Assembly (NCBI GenBank): GCA_033026295.1
Contig: CM065181.1
Location: 6,357,001 to 6,421,000, forward strand
Reading direction: 5' to 3'
DNA from: Channa striata
Taxonomy: Eukaryota; Chordata; Actinopteri; Anabantiformes; Channidae
Length of the DNA: 64,000 bases
The translations under genes were made by a program, and so were the position numbers. This document shows, piece after piece, positions 46,979 through 56,893 of this stretch. Each line of letters begins with the position of its first letter. Position 1 is the first letter of the stretch. The notes under the pieces are model-generated. The model saw only the letters and a program-made list of their open reading frames with translations. It ran no database searches and had not been told where the DNA came from.

Positions 46979-47829
46979 AGTGACGTCTGCCTGTGCTGCC
47001 TTCACGGTCTCTTTGTTTGCATGTACGTCTGACCTTTGAAGAGTTTAAACGTTGAGCGTTCAAACTATCTTAACTCAATCCACCTAACCTGTGCAAAGAA
47101 GAAACAGATTTCACATATTCAGATCAAAGCTGTTACAAAATTACTTTCAGTTAAGACATTGCGCCTTAAATAGCCTGCGTTTATGTGACCTGCCTTAACT
47201 ACAGTGTTAAACTGTTGACATTATCTCATTTTAACTGATTTAACTGAAGACCAAACTTTACAATGAGCGGAGTAGTGGAGTAATGGCATCCTAGGGGGGA
47301 TCATTTCCGTATTACAGCTTATAATTGAAACTGCTTTTTCAAGGCAGTACTGTGTCATAAAGATGATGCGTGACTTGACTACGTTCATTCACAGCCCTGT
47401 GTTACTCTAAGTTCTTTGTGTGTGTGTATTCCTATGCACATGTCTAAACATCTGGCAGCAGCTGATCTATATACAGATAGACCTGTAAACTGTCGGGTCA
47501 GCTCACATTGTACGCGACTGTTAACAACAACCCTTATCCTTTCTAGGCCCTTTGAAGGTCTCTCACATAAGGGTTGTCATGGAATCAGTTTATAACACTG
47601 GACAGACTATGGCTCAAACGCAGGGTTCACTTATGTGTGACGAGATTTTCCAACTGCCAGAGGTTATAAAGAATAGATAACCTTCATTCCCTCAGCAATA
47701 TGTAAACATACAATTACAGCACCTAAATTTAATCTTGGTAAATTGAGTTCAATGGGTAAACAGAAAAAGGTAAATTGTAATAATTATTTAAAAAAAAGAT
47801 AGTTTGTGAGTGTGCCTGCCTTCCTCTAA
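46979..47829. other. intergenic, no gene seen
   Basis: Upstream flank of cfap90. No coding exon, RNA or clear repeat recognised. A short GT run lies near 47418-47426. Confidence 0.7.
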
Positions 47830-48250
47830 TATACACAAACACATGGATTAGGTAAGACTGCACCTGAGGGCCAGTCTTCCAGCCTCATGTGTGTACGCAG
47901 ACTTGTCACCATCTTGGATGAGGCCAGTGACAGTTGTGTCATCTGCAAATTTCAGGAGTTTGACAGGTGGACGTGTAGTCCCTGTATGCAGGGAGAAGAT
48001 TGGTGGGGAGAGGATGCATTCCTGTGGGGCAACAGTGTTGACTGGTGCACTGATGTTTTGCAGCTTCACTTGCTGCTTCCTATCCTTCAGGAAGTTTACC
48101 AAGCATTGACAGGTGGGGGCAGGCACAGTGAGCTGAGCGGGTTTATTCCCAGGATCTTAGGTTTTATGGTGCTGAAGTCAGCAAACGGGATCCTTAGTAG
48201 TCAAGGTGTATTACAGTCCCATGTTGACTGTCTCACCCTCTGACATGGTT
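47830..48250 (-). mobile_element. non-LTR retrotransposon reverse transcriptase fragment
   Basis: The minus strand encodes KLLKFADDTTVTGLIQDGDK and SAYTHEAGRLALRC, the catalytic FADD block of a non-LTR reverse transcriptase. It is preceded by NFLKDRKQQVKL and SPPIFSLHTG, and by ADFS further upstream in another frame. These match the L2/Rex-like elements of fish. Frameshifts and the missing ends show it is dead. Confidence 0.8.
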
Positions 48251-48651
48251 GTACTGCAGGAAAACTGCAGAGGGTCCAGCAATGGGGCTACAGTGTTCTT
48301 CAGGGGGTCAGCACGGGTCTCTCAGATGATTTTTGACCACACACATCAGGGTGACTGGTCAGTAGTCATTAAGTCCTGATGCATTACCGTGCTTAAACCG
48401 GGCTGGGTCGTTGCAGAGCTCCAAAGATTTGTCACCGATCTCTGTAACATGGAGGGCTAGTTGGTAACAACAACCACTAAGTCACTGGCTAGACACTTAC
48501 CGGTTCTGGTTTTGCAGACTTCCTGGTCTTTTGTCTCTGAAACAGCTGGCGCACATCCTTTCCACAAAGATTTAATTATGATGGGGGTCAGTAAGGAGTG
48601 GGGGTGGTCAAGATTGCAGTATCTTGTTTGACTTCTGATGTGGAGTGGGCT

Positions 48652-48678
48652 CTGTGTGTGTGTGTGTGTGTGTGTGTG
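48652..48678. repeat. (GT)n microsatellite
   Basis: A pure GT tract. Confidence 0.93.
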
Positions 48679-48996
48679 CATTTATAGTTCTTAGCAGCGT
48701 TGGTTTATTTACTGAGAATTTGTTTTTCATCTTTTCACTAGAGCTTCTTATAATTACTCAGAACTTCTGAATGGCCGTGTATTTTGTCCACATAGCTGTC
48801 CAGTTGACCTGTTAGCCTTTTTCATTTAGAAGATTTCACCCGAGACTTGGTGACACACCTTATTTTTTCTCTGTCCGTGTACGTGTGAGTGAATGAGCCA
48901 GTGCCACCTGCTGTTATTGTTCACTGTAATTATGACAGAGCAGCAGGGGGAGCCAAGAAGAGGTCAACATTCCCTGTGCCATAGCCCACACCACAC

Positions 48997-48998
<2 letters not shown>

Positions 48999-49028
<30 letters not shown>
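48999..49028. repeat. (CA)n microsatellite
   Basis: A pure CA tract followed by a short A run. Confidence 0.93.
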
Positions 49029-49032
<4 letters not shown>

Positions 49033-49960
49033 ACTGGAACATAAAGACCCGAATCTCACTGAGATCAGAGGAGCACAGATTTTGACGCGACTGCCAATGA
49101 TTCAGCTGCACAGTTCAAGAGGTTTTAGGACATGTGGACAAAGAGAGAAACAGAGGGAGATGGAGCATGATCACCACCTTTCATTTTAGAGGCTGTCTCC
49201 GAAGTAATTACTGCTGACATTTCAGATGGTATATTGCTATTTGGCAGGAAGTCACTGTGGGAATGAAACCACCTGAAGGCGGGGTTCAGCCATTCAGTAG
49301 TCCTGAGTTATTAAAGTGAGGTGCCAGTGCTACCGAGCCTTGTTCTCATTTGTATATTTCTTCACTGCTTCAGTTGATTTTTTATTAATGTGAAATAAAA
49401 TGTGACACACTCTTCTTCGATCATGGTTTGAATTCTTTCAAGTAGCACTGAATATTTGAAGTCTTCGTCAGTATGAAGCCAGGCACAGAGCTGACAATGA
49501 AGATTCTTTGTGCAAAAATTAGTGAATAATACAACAGACGTGATAATTTATTTATTTAATTTAAAAAACAGCGTAATCAGAAATCAAACTAACCTGAAAA
49601 ACAAGTGACTCATAATGATTAAAACATTAATATTCAGAATGTTCCTGGAGGCAAATATTGAAGAAAAAGACTTGTGTGAATGAAATCATGATCCCATGTT
49701 TTCCTGTTCTGTGGAGTTTAACAACGTTTGAAAAATAGGCACAAGATTCTAACTAAAGATACTGAATGAAATGACTAGATAATAGATGAAATATTCATTT
49801 CAGGCTTGGAAAGATCCAATTGAAGTGTCTTTACTATAGGTATGATCAATCCACCTTTTCTCAAAGATTGCATGAAGTCCCTTTCAGTCTGCCTTGACTC
49901 TTTGATATGTAGCTTCCTTGTCAGACACCTTAGACTTTGTTGCTTTTTCCTCAGGGGAGA

Positions 49961-50006
49961 GATCTTCTTTGATTTGACTCCTTTAAAGATCTTCTTTGAT
50001 TTGACT
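49961..50006. repeat. 19-bp perfect direct repeat
   Basis: gatcttctttgatttgact occurs at 49961-49979 and again at 49988-50006, separated by 8 nt. Probably a local slippage duplication. Confidence 0.9.
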
Positions 50007-50309
50007 TCTCAAATGTTTCTTTTTATTTTTAAAGTCATAAACAAATTAGATGATGTCCAATCAATCAGTAGAAATCTGCTGTATGACAAAGTGGATAATT
50101 TTCCTCAATATACTCTGGTTTGACATCCTCTCTTTCCAGTTCTGTATCTCAAATAGCAGGTGTAGAAACTTGTGGGCTTGGTGAGATTTTAGTCAAAATC
50201 TTAATGGTGATAAGATGATCGTCTTCCTCTTGTCTCTTCTCCTTGACACCACGAGCCTTATCCTCCTCCTTTTATAACCAAAGCCTCGGTAATGGCCATT
50301 TTATCACTT

Positions 50310-50400
50310 GTTTTCTTGTTCCAGCGTATTGATTTTCTTCTCTAAAACCACAATCTTGTTACTGCCTGAGACTCTGTCCATAACAAGTTGCAGCACATTG
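50310..50400 (-). pseudogene. coiled-coil-like reading frame fragment
   Basis: The minus strand reads LQLVMDRVSGSNKIVVLEKK, INTLEQENK then stop. The heptad-like pattern resembles the coiled coil of a non-LTR retrotransposon ORF1 or a structural protein. No start, splice sites or wider open frame, so a fossil of unknown source. Confidence 0.3.
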
Positions 50401-50524
50401 GCATTTAGTGAGACTTAGGGTGTCACTTGTTGTTTCGGAAAGTTGCTTCAATTGCTGTGATTCTGTTGAGGGTCTCTTTGCTGCTGCCACAGTGGGAGTT
50501 TGTGCCATCTAGGATAATATCCAT

Positions 50525-50595
50525 CCTCTGGTGGGATGTAAGAGAAGGCAAATAAGGCTGACAGCAGTGTGGTTTGCGCCTGGGTCCATCTTATT
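50525..50595 (-). pseudogene. decayed copy of cfap90 exon 1
   Basis: The minus strand reads LSALFAFSYIPPED, against LSTLSAFSYIPPRR in cfap90 exon 1 at 46787-46903. At the DNA level the two share blocks including ggatgtaa, gaaggca, gacagc and tttgc in the same order, and both have gtccatctt across the ATG. The ATG is out of frame with the conserved peptide in this copy, and exons 2 and 3 were not found nearby. Same strand and orientation as the gene. Confidence 0.7.
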
Positions 50596-53500
50596 GGTTG
50601 AAAATCACTCAGTAAATGTTACAAAACCCTAGACAGGATAACCCCCAGCTGGAGGAAGTGGACTGCTGGCGTCATGTGGTTACTATGATAACAATTTATT
50701 TTGACTGATATGATCTGATACGCTGCCTTCAAATACTCTTTATTTGCCTCTTTTTCTGAATTTAATGAGCTACATGTCGCCCAGTGCATTTTTACATGGA
50801 CTAATAACATGATGTGCATTCACTATACAACATTCACGCACAGTGTTAGTTACAGTAGAAAGCATTCATGACTGGTGCATGATGTTTATTAATCTGCTTG
50901 ACACATTCACATGAATGTTGTTATAGGATATTACATACTGCTGATTCTTACAGATGAAACTCTATATCAAACCAAAGTGCATATGTACTTTTTTGAAAAT
51001 GCATAATTTATTTGTTGATAATTTTATTAACCCTCTCTACAGTATTTTTTGTTTCATCTGACCTAAGTGTGTTTTCTACTTACAGTTACACACATTTTAT
51101 TATTCCAATAAAGTATAACACCACATGTCTTTTGTGTTGAAATTATAATGTTTCTTATTTAGTGACATCTCTTTAAAACACTAAACAAAAAAATTTAAAA
51201 CATCCAGCTTCACAAAACTTTGACCTCTACACAAAACAATGCAAACACTGAGCTCCTGTCAAAGCAGGACAAAAAATCTCCATTTATAGCTTGTTGTATT
51301 TATAAAAAAAACTTTGTTTATTTAAATTTTACAAGAAAAACATCTGAAATAAAGAAATCTGTGAACTGTAATATATTTATTTGTTTTGAAAATAAGCAGT
51401 TTCATTCATTCATTCTGCCTCTGGCCTGGGGATGGTCAAATAGGACTTCCATCTTTCAGTTTAGCAAAGAAAGGTAAATTTAGTATAAGAGGGGTAGAGG
51501 GATACATTCTATAACACTGTACTGAAATGTTTCTTACTTATTATCCATCTCCGTCCAGAGTGTATAGCTTTACTCTACTCTACCTCCAGGTGTAACTTCT
51601 TGAATGTCCTGATGATGAAGGCCACTGAGAGCGAGACCAAAACATGATTGTTCTATAACTGCTCTTGTTCTTGTTCTTCCTCACCCTCCTCCTCCTCTTC
51701 TTCCTCGTCCACCACCTCTGACATGCAATCCTCTTCCTCTTCTATTGTTTCCCCTTACTGCTGAAGTCACAATCCAAATCACATATGCCACTTGCATTTG
51801 AACTGGCTTTTATCCTGTTTACTGAGTGGACACATGCGTGCCAGGCAGTAAATAAGCTTATAGTGATACTGGACACAAGCGTGCACAGTTTTTGGCTGTT
51901 ATGTGGTAAAAATGACAATAGTGTGCTAGTGGTGTTTAACCTTTTGTGGCCTGTGTTTATCATTTTGCCTGGAAATGTACCGCCTTGCAAAGATGTTTTG
52001 TCAGTGACAATGTGTTTAGAGTTTTACAGAAACACTGAATCAGTTCTGAAAACTGTGTCTGATCGGTGAATATTGTTTTGGTTGTGTGGAAAGAGTGATA
52101 CATTCAGAGATTTGGCAGTGGACAATTTTGTTCTAAGAATGGCGTACAGTCTTTTAGCAATGTAGAAAAAACTGCAAATCAACATGATGGTTGCGGAGCT
52201 GTTTCCTTTTCTCCCCCCCACACTATCAGCTAAATTTAACTGAGAATAGGCAAGAGGAGGAGAGGAGAGGTCTAATAGCAAGGACATCCCTGTGAGGAAC
52301 CAGTTGATTACTAGTATCAGCCTCCCCTCTGCTGGACATCACAAGTAATACATTGTCTTCTGCACTGGACAGGTAAAGACATTCATTTGCCTAGAAAACA
52401 GGTGAAGCAAAGAAATAAAATACTCAATGGCCTACCTGCTACTGAGGAAGAGGTGGCTCCAGGGAGTTGCAACTGAAACAAAAGAACTATTCTCTTTAGA
52501 CGGATAAATGATGGAGATGGTATGATGCTGAACACCAATCAGGAGGTGAGAAGCATCAACTGTGTGCATTTGCTTTAAACAAGAATATACAAAATAAAAG
52601 TCACGTTATTTCTTTTACACATTAAAAGCTGGTTTTACAACTGGCAAAAACACACTCTCGCTCAGTTGAACAGACCAAGGTTTCTTGCTGCAGCAGGCTT
52701 GACTGGTCTTGTGTGACCAGTAGATTATTGTGGTGGATGTTGGAAAACATTACATTTAAAATGTGACCTGCAGTTAACTTTCATGTTTCACATGAATGCA
52801 TCACATCCTTTTGGCTTTTGGCTTTGATTATTATTATTATTATTATTCTCTGTTGCAGCAGACATCTAATTTCCTTATAGGCATCATGTTTCATTCTAAT
52901 CTTTCAGAACACCTGATATTGATCAAAAAAAGGGGGCTGATCTGCAACCGATCACTGTCTGTAAGATAATCGTTACAGCTAAAGGTCATTTTCCATGTTG
53001 AGTCTTTGTCATCTTATTGATAAATCGCCACTTTCTGCTGCTACAGTAAGTCAATGTCAACATTTTCAGTCACAAAAAAATGTTTTAATCATTTGGATTA
53101 AGTGTGTTCAGTTAATCAGAAGCCTGAGCATTGGTTTGTAAGGCAGGGTTAGGTAGAAAACAAGCAGAGGTGTGGCCCAAGAGGAGCATGGGTTTTCCAC
53201 CCCTGATTTAGAATTTGTGTATATGTGTGAGCTACTTGTCAAAGCACTTTAAGATCACAGCCATGCGGTGATGGTCTCATTACCAGAAGGACCTTCTGTT
53301 CCCTAATAGCTGACATTAATTGAGGAGTCCTCTGGATGACCCTGAATTGTACTTATTGCTATACAACATTGGATTACCAACAAATGATCCACAAGCAGGC
53401 GGCAGTAATATCCAGATATTTCTAAATGTTTGTATTTAGAAAAGCTGTTTGCATGAAAAACAGTAAATCCTGCTTCTGACAGTGTGTTGCAAACACATGG

Positions 53501-53682
53501 AATGGACCAGATATTTCTGTTCTAGCTTCAAACACAAGGAAGGGGGTTCTCTTTTTGCTTGTAGGACTTAATTGAAGCCCATGTTGGTCAATGTTAGTAA
53601 AAATCTTGAATCTATGAAATAAAGAATAAATGCATAAAAGTAATACAAACATGTTATTTTGAAACAATACAATACATTTTTT

Positions 53683-53685
<3 letters not shown>
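50596..53685. other. intergenic, AT-rich
   Basis: No gene recognised. It contains a TCC/TCT-rich tract (51659-51752) that reads as an acidic peptide on the minus strand, and an (ATT)n tract at 52828-52847. Confidence 0.65.
52828..52847. repeat. (ATT)n microsatellite
   Basis: A short trinucleotide tract. Confidence 0.88.

Positions 53686-53748
<63 letters not shown>
53686..53748. repeat. compound (CT)n-(AT)n microsatellite
   Basis: About 18 CT units (53686-53721) run directly into about 13 AT units (53722-53748), which abut the left end of the Tc1-like element. Confidence 0.96.
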
Positions 53749-53751
53749 TTT

Positions 53752-54905
53752 TAAAACCACAAACATAAATTAAATGGATTTTATTGGGATTTTATGTGAT
53801 AGAGAGGTGACAGAGTGGTACATAATTGAAAGTGAAAGGAAAATGAAAAATGATTAAAATTTTTTTTTACAAATAAATATCTTAAAAGTGTGGCATGCAT
53901 TTGTATTCAGCCCCCTGATTCACTACTTTGGAGAACCACATTTTGCAGCTGCAAAATGCAGCACGTTTTCTTTCGGAGTGAGTCTCTGTATCGCTGTATG
54001 TTTAGGTTTATTGTCCTGCTGGAAGTTGACCAGCTTCTCTGTCCCTGCTGAAGAAAAGCATCCTCACATCATGATGGATGGAGGGTGTGTTCAGGGTGAT
54101 GTGCAGTGTTAGGCTTCTGCCACACATAGCATTTTGGATTTAGGCCAAAAGTTCAGCTTTTGTATTATCTGACCAGATCACCTTCTTCCACATGTTTGCT
54201 GTGTCCCCCACATGGCTTGTCACAAATGCTAACTGGACTTCTTAAGACTTTCTTTGTACAATGACTTTCTTCTTGCCACTGTTACATAAAGGACAGATCT
54301 GTGGAGTCCACAGCTAATGGTTTTCCTGTGGACAGATTCTCCCACCTAAACTGTGGATCTCTGCTGCCCCTCCAGAGTTACCATGGGCCTCTTGGCTGCT
54401 TCTCTGATTAATCGTGTCCTTGTCCGGCCTGTCAGTTCAGGTGGACGGCCACATCTTGTTAGATTTGCAGTTATACCTTACTCTTTCAATTTTCAAATGA
54501 CAGATTGTACAGTGCTCCGTGAGATGTTCAAAGCTTGGGATATTTTTTATATCCTAACCCTGCTTTAAACCTCTCCACAACTTCATCCCTGAACTGTCTG
54601 ATGTGTTTCTTGGACTTTGTGATTCTGTTTGTTCACTAATGTTCTCTATCAAACCTCTGAGGTCTTCACAGATCAGCTGTATTTATTTAGGGGACTGTAT
54701 ACAAATGCACACCACATTTTTCAGATATTTAGTTGTAAGAAATATTAAAAAAACATTTTTTGACTTCACAATTATGTAGCACTTTGTGTTGGTCTATCGC
54801 ATAAAATCCAAATTAAATACATTTGCATTTGTGGTTGTAACATAACAAAATGTCAAACATTTCAAGGCGTTTGAATACTTTTTCAAGGAAAATATATATT
54901 ATATT
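53752..54905 (-). mobile_element. Tc1/mariner-like transposon remnant
   Basis: Inverted terminal repeats can be aligned. The left end reads aaccacaaacataaattaaa, then tggattttattgggatttta and tacataattg. The reverse complement of the right end reads aaccacaaatgcaaatg, then tggattttatgcgatag and tacataattg. Between them the minus strand encodes scattered Tc1 transposase pieces such as MWKKVIWSDNTKAELFG and NSGKKKVIVQRKS. Stops and deletions abolish it. The outermost part of the left repeat is missing, replaced by the adjacent microsatellite. Confidence 0.85.
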
Positions 54906-56080
54906 TTGTTGATAATTAGGGGGATTTTGGGCATATCTATAGAATTAGTAAATCCATAAAATATTGAGCCAAAAGTAGCCAACATGTCAAAGGGGCCATG
55001 TTGCCACGTTTGACAACACTGATTTATTATTAATGTATGCTAACTTGCTTCTTGCAAATGTGCATATTGAATTTGCTTGAAAATGCTGCGAATGCAATGA
55101 ATAAAAGTGTTATAAAGAAAGAAGGAATCAAAAGAAGGAAGGAGGAGGTATTGTAGTTTAGGAGAAGAACACAATTGTGTTTATTGTGCAATTACAAAGA
55201 CCTATGGTCCATCCGCATTATTTTTATTTACAGGCATGATTTGCTATAATTTTTTAAGAACTAGTTGGTTATGTTTACTAGATTGCTGATTTCAGTTTTG
55301 GCTGTAAAATTAAAGTAAATATACATTCACAATTCTGTGACAGTTTCCATCTTTTGGGGCAAGTTATTATTACTGAATACTTTGAAATATATTGAAATAT
55401 ATTAAATATAAATTTTGGAATGAAATATTTTACAACAAAAGTATTTGAACATACATATGGATACATATTTTTATTAATTTATAACAAAAGGCAAACTTTG
55501 GGGAATAACAAGGTAACAAGGTGAGAATATCAAAAATACCTCCAGTGCAAACATTTTGTAGTTATTAATAATTTATTATTAAACAATTACTGATAGGTGC
55601 AATACTTACGGTGTAACTACTGTGTAACTACAGATAAGAAGCGCGTAAGAAGCCAATATATAATAGTGGGGTCACTGGACATACACCATTATTACTAATA
55701 AATGTAAGGTATGTGTGCCGTACTTACGGGATGTAATATAAAGTGTTACCAAAAATTTTATTATGATATATTGCTTGGAAAAACTGAAGAGTGACAACAT
55801 TCCTGCTCGCCCCTATTGCACCTAATTTGGCTTTATTCAAATTTCCAGAGTTCTTGTTTTTATTTAACATTACTGCTTTTATTTAACATTGAAAACTTAT
55901 GGTCTTCTTTGGTTTATGTATGTATTTAGATAAAACATGATAAAATGGGATTCTTTAGCAGCTGATGGCCATTCATCATCGACAAAAAGTAATCATATTA
56001 TTTAAATTAGGTTTATTTAAGACCACGAAGACAGAGTTGAACGTCCATTCGGATCTAAACCAGCAGATGGCACCAGCAGA
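54906..56080. other. intergenic, AT-rich
   Basis: No gene recognised. The segment 55590-55755, with caatacttacggtgtaacta and ending ataaagtgttacc, looks like part of a dispersed teleost repeat, but no terminus or second copy was found here. Confidence 0.6.
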
Positions 56081-56655
56081 CAGCTGGGATCATAAAGGGC
56101 AGAGTGTGAAATGCCAGAAGCTGAAGTAGAACAGCTGACTTTATCTACTTGGACTGTATCCGGGAGACTCTGCTCTCCCCATTAAACGTGAGTAACTAAT
56201 CAGTCACACACTTTTTATTAAAACAATCAACAGTACATGAATCATAGTCTGTTAAATTCCCCAAAGTGTGATCTACTGCCCAGTGTGTGTCGCGTTACAG
56301 GGCAGCAGTCTGTCAGAGCTGACAGCCTTCAACGCCACATTATTGTATTATTTATGCATGATATCTCATGTCCGGTGTTTCACTGTTAACTGGCACACTG
56401 CCACCTGCCATTAAAACCCAAAGAAGAAGAAGAAGAAAGTCGCGCACGGACGGACGCACGGACGCACGCAGTGACCGCGGTCCTTCCTAGATGACCCGTC
56501 GTCTGCTCATTTCCGAAAGCTGACGGAGATTCAACGAGCAGCCGCCGGGCTCCTCCCGCCCCCCTCCTCCGCCTCACAGCGACTCTCCCCTCAGCTCCAC
56601 TCCGAGGAGGAACCCGGTGCCCCCGGCTGATCGTTTCCAATTACGTTACCCCAAG

Positions 56656-56682
56656 ATGGAGGTCTGCAGATGGCACTGCTAG
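56656..56682 (+). CDS. upstream ORF 1 in the putative trio leader
   Basis: ATG plus 7 codons then TAG (MEVCRWHC). Lies 142 nt before the main start if the leader is unspliced. Confidence 0.4.
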   Translation: MEVCRWHC

Positions 56683-56795
56683 CGCCTCCGAGTCCCCGCA
56701 ACCGTCCGCGTGTCTTTAATGACGCCTTTGTCAGGACAGAAGTGATCCGGTGCCACCTTTTTGTCGATCCTTTGGTGGATTTACTCGGGAGATAG
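56670..56795 (+). CDS. upstream ORF 2 in the putative trio leader
   Basis: 41 codons, MALLAPPSPRNRPRVFNDAF onwards, stop TAG at 56793-56795, 28 nt before the main ATG. Overlaps ORF 1 in another frame. No family resemblance; if translated it would likely dampen initiation downstream. Confidence 0.35.
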   Translation: MALLAPPSPRNRPRVFNDAFVRTEVIRCHLFVDPLVDLLGR

Positions 56796-56823
56796 TGAGC
56801 TCCGGGTTCGGGTTGTGGCAACC

Positions 56824-56893
56824 ATGAGCTCCGGGGAAGGAGCGGAGGAGACGACGAAGGACGCCAGCGACACATCGCCGTTCTTGAAGACCG
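56824..56893 (+). CDS. trio: putative first coding exon of trio (Rho guanine nucleotide exchange factor)
   Basis: ATG in a good context (gcaaccATGa) starts MSSGEGAEETTKDASDTSPF, LKT and the first base of a Gly codon, then the donor gtaagc. Human TRIO exon 1 ends GEGAEEAAKDLADIAAFFRSG before FRKND, giving aligned identities at GEGAEE, KD, D, F and the terminal Gly with compatible length. TRIO is a large cytosolic protein with a SEC14 domain, spectrin repeats and two GEF modules. Only 23 residues are visible, so a different gene is possible. Exon 2 is not in the window. Confidence 0.55.

Larger units (their letters stand above)
48251..49966. other. intergenic with two dinucleotide tracts
   Basis: A (GT)n tract at 48652-48678 and a (CA)n tract at 48999-49028. 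The part up to about 48500 may be more of the decayed retroelement. No gene recognised. Confidence 0.65.

Noticed and set aside
47887..48243. A plus-strand open frame of 118 codons.
   Set aside because: It is the shadow of the minus-strand reverse transcriptase fragment with the FADD motif.
51785..52069. A plus-strand open frame of 94 codons with hydrophobic residues.
   Set aside because: No recognisable family, no splice-site or promoter context, and an overlapping minus-strand frame of similar length.
56080..56187. A possible non-coding first exon ending at gtgagt (56188).
   Set aside because: The donor is good but there is no evidence of transcription or of what it would splice to.
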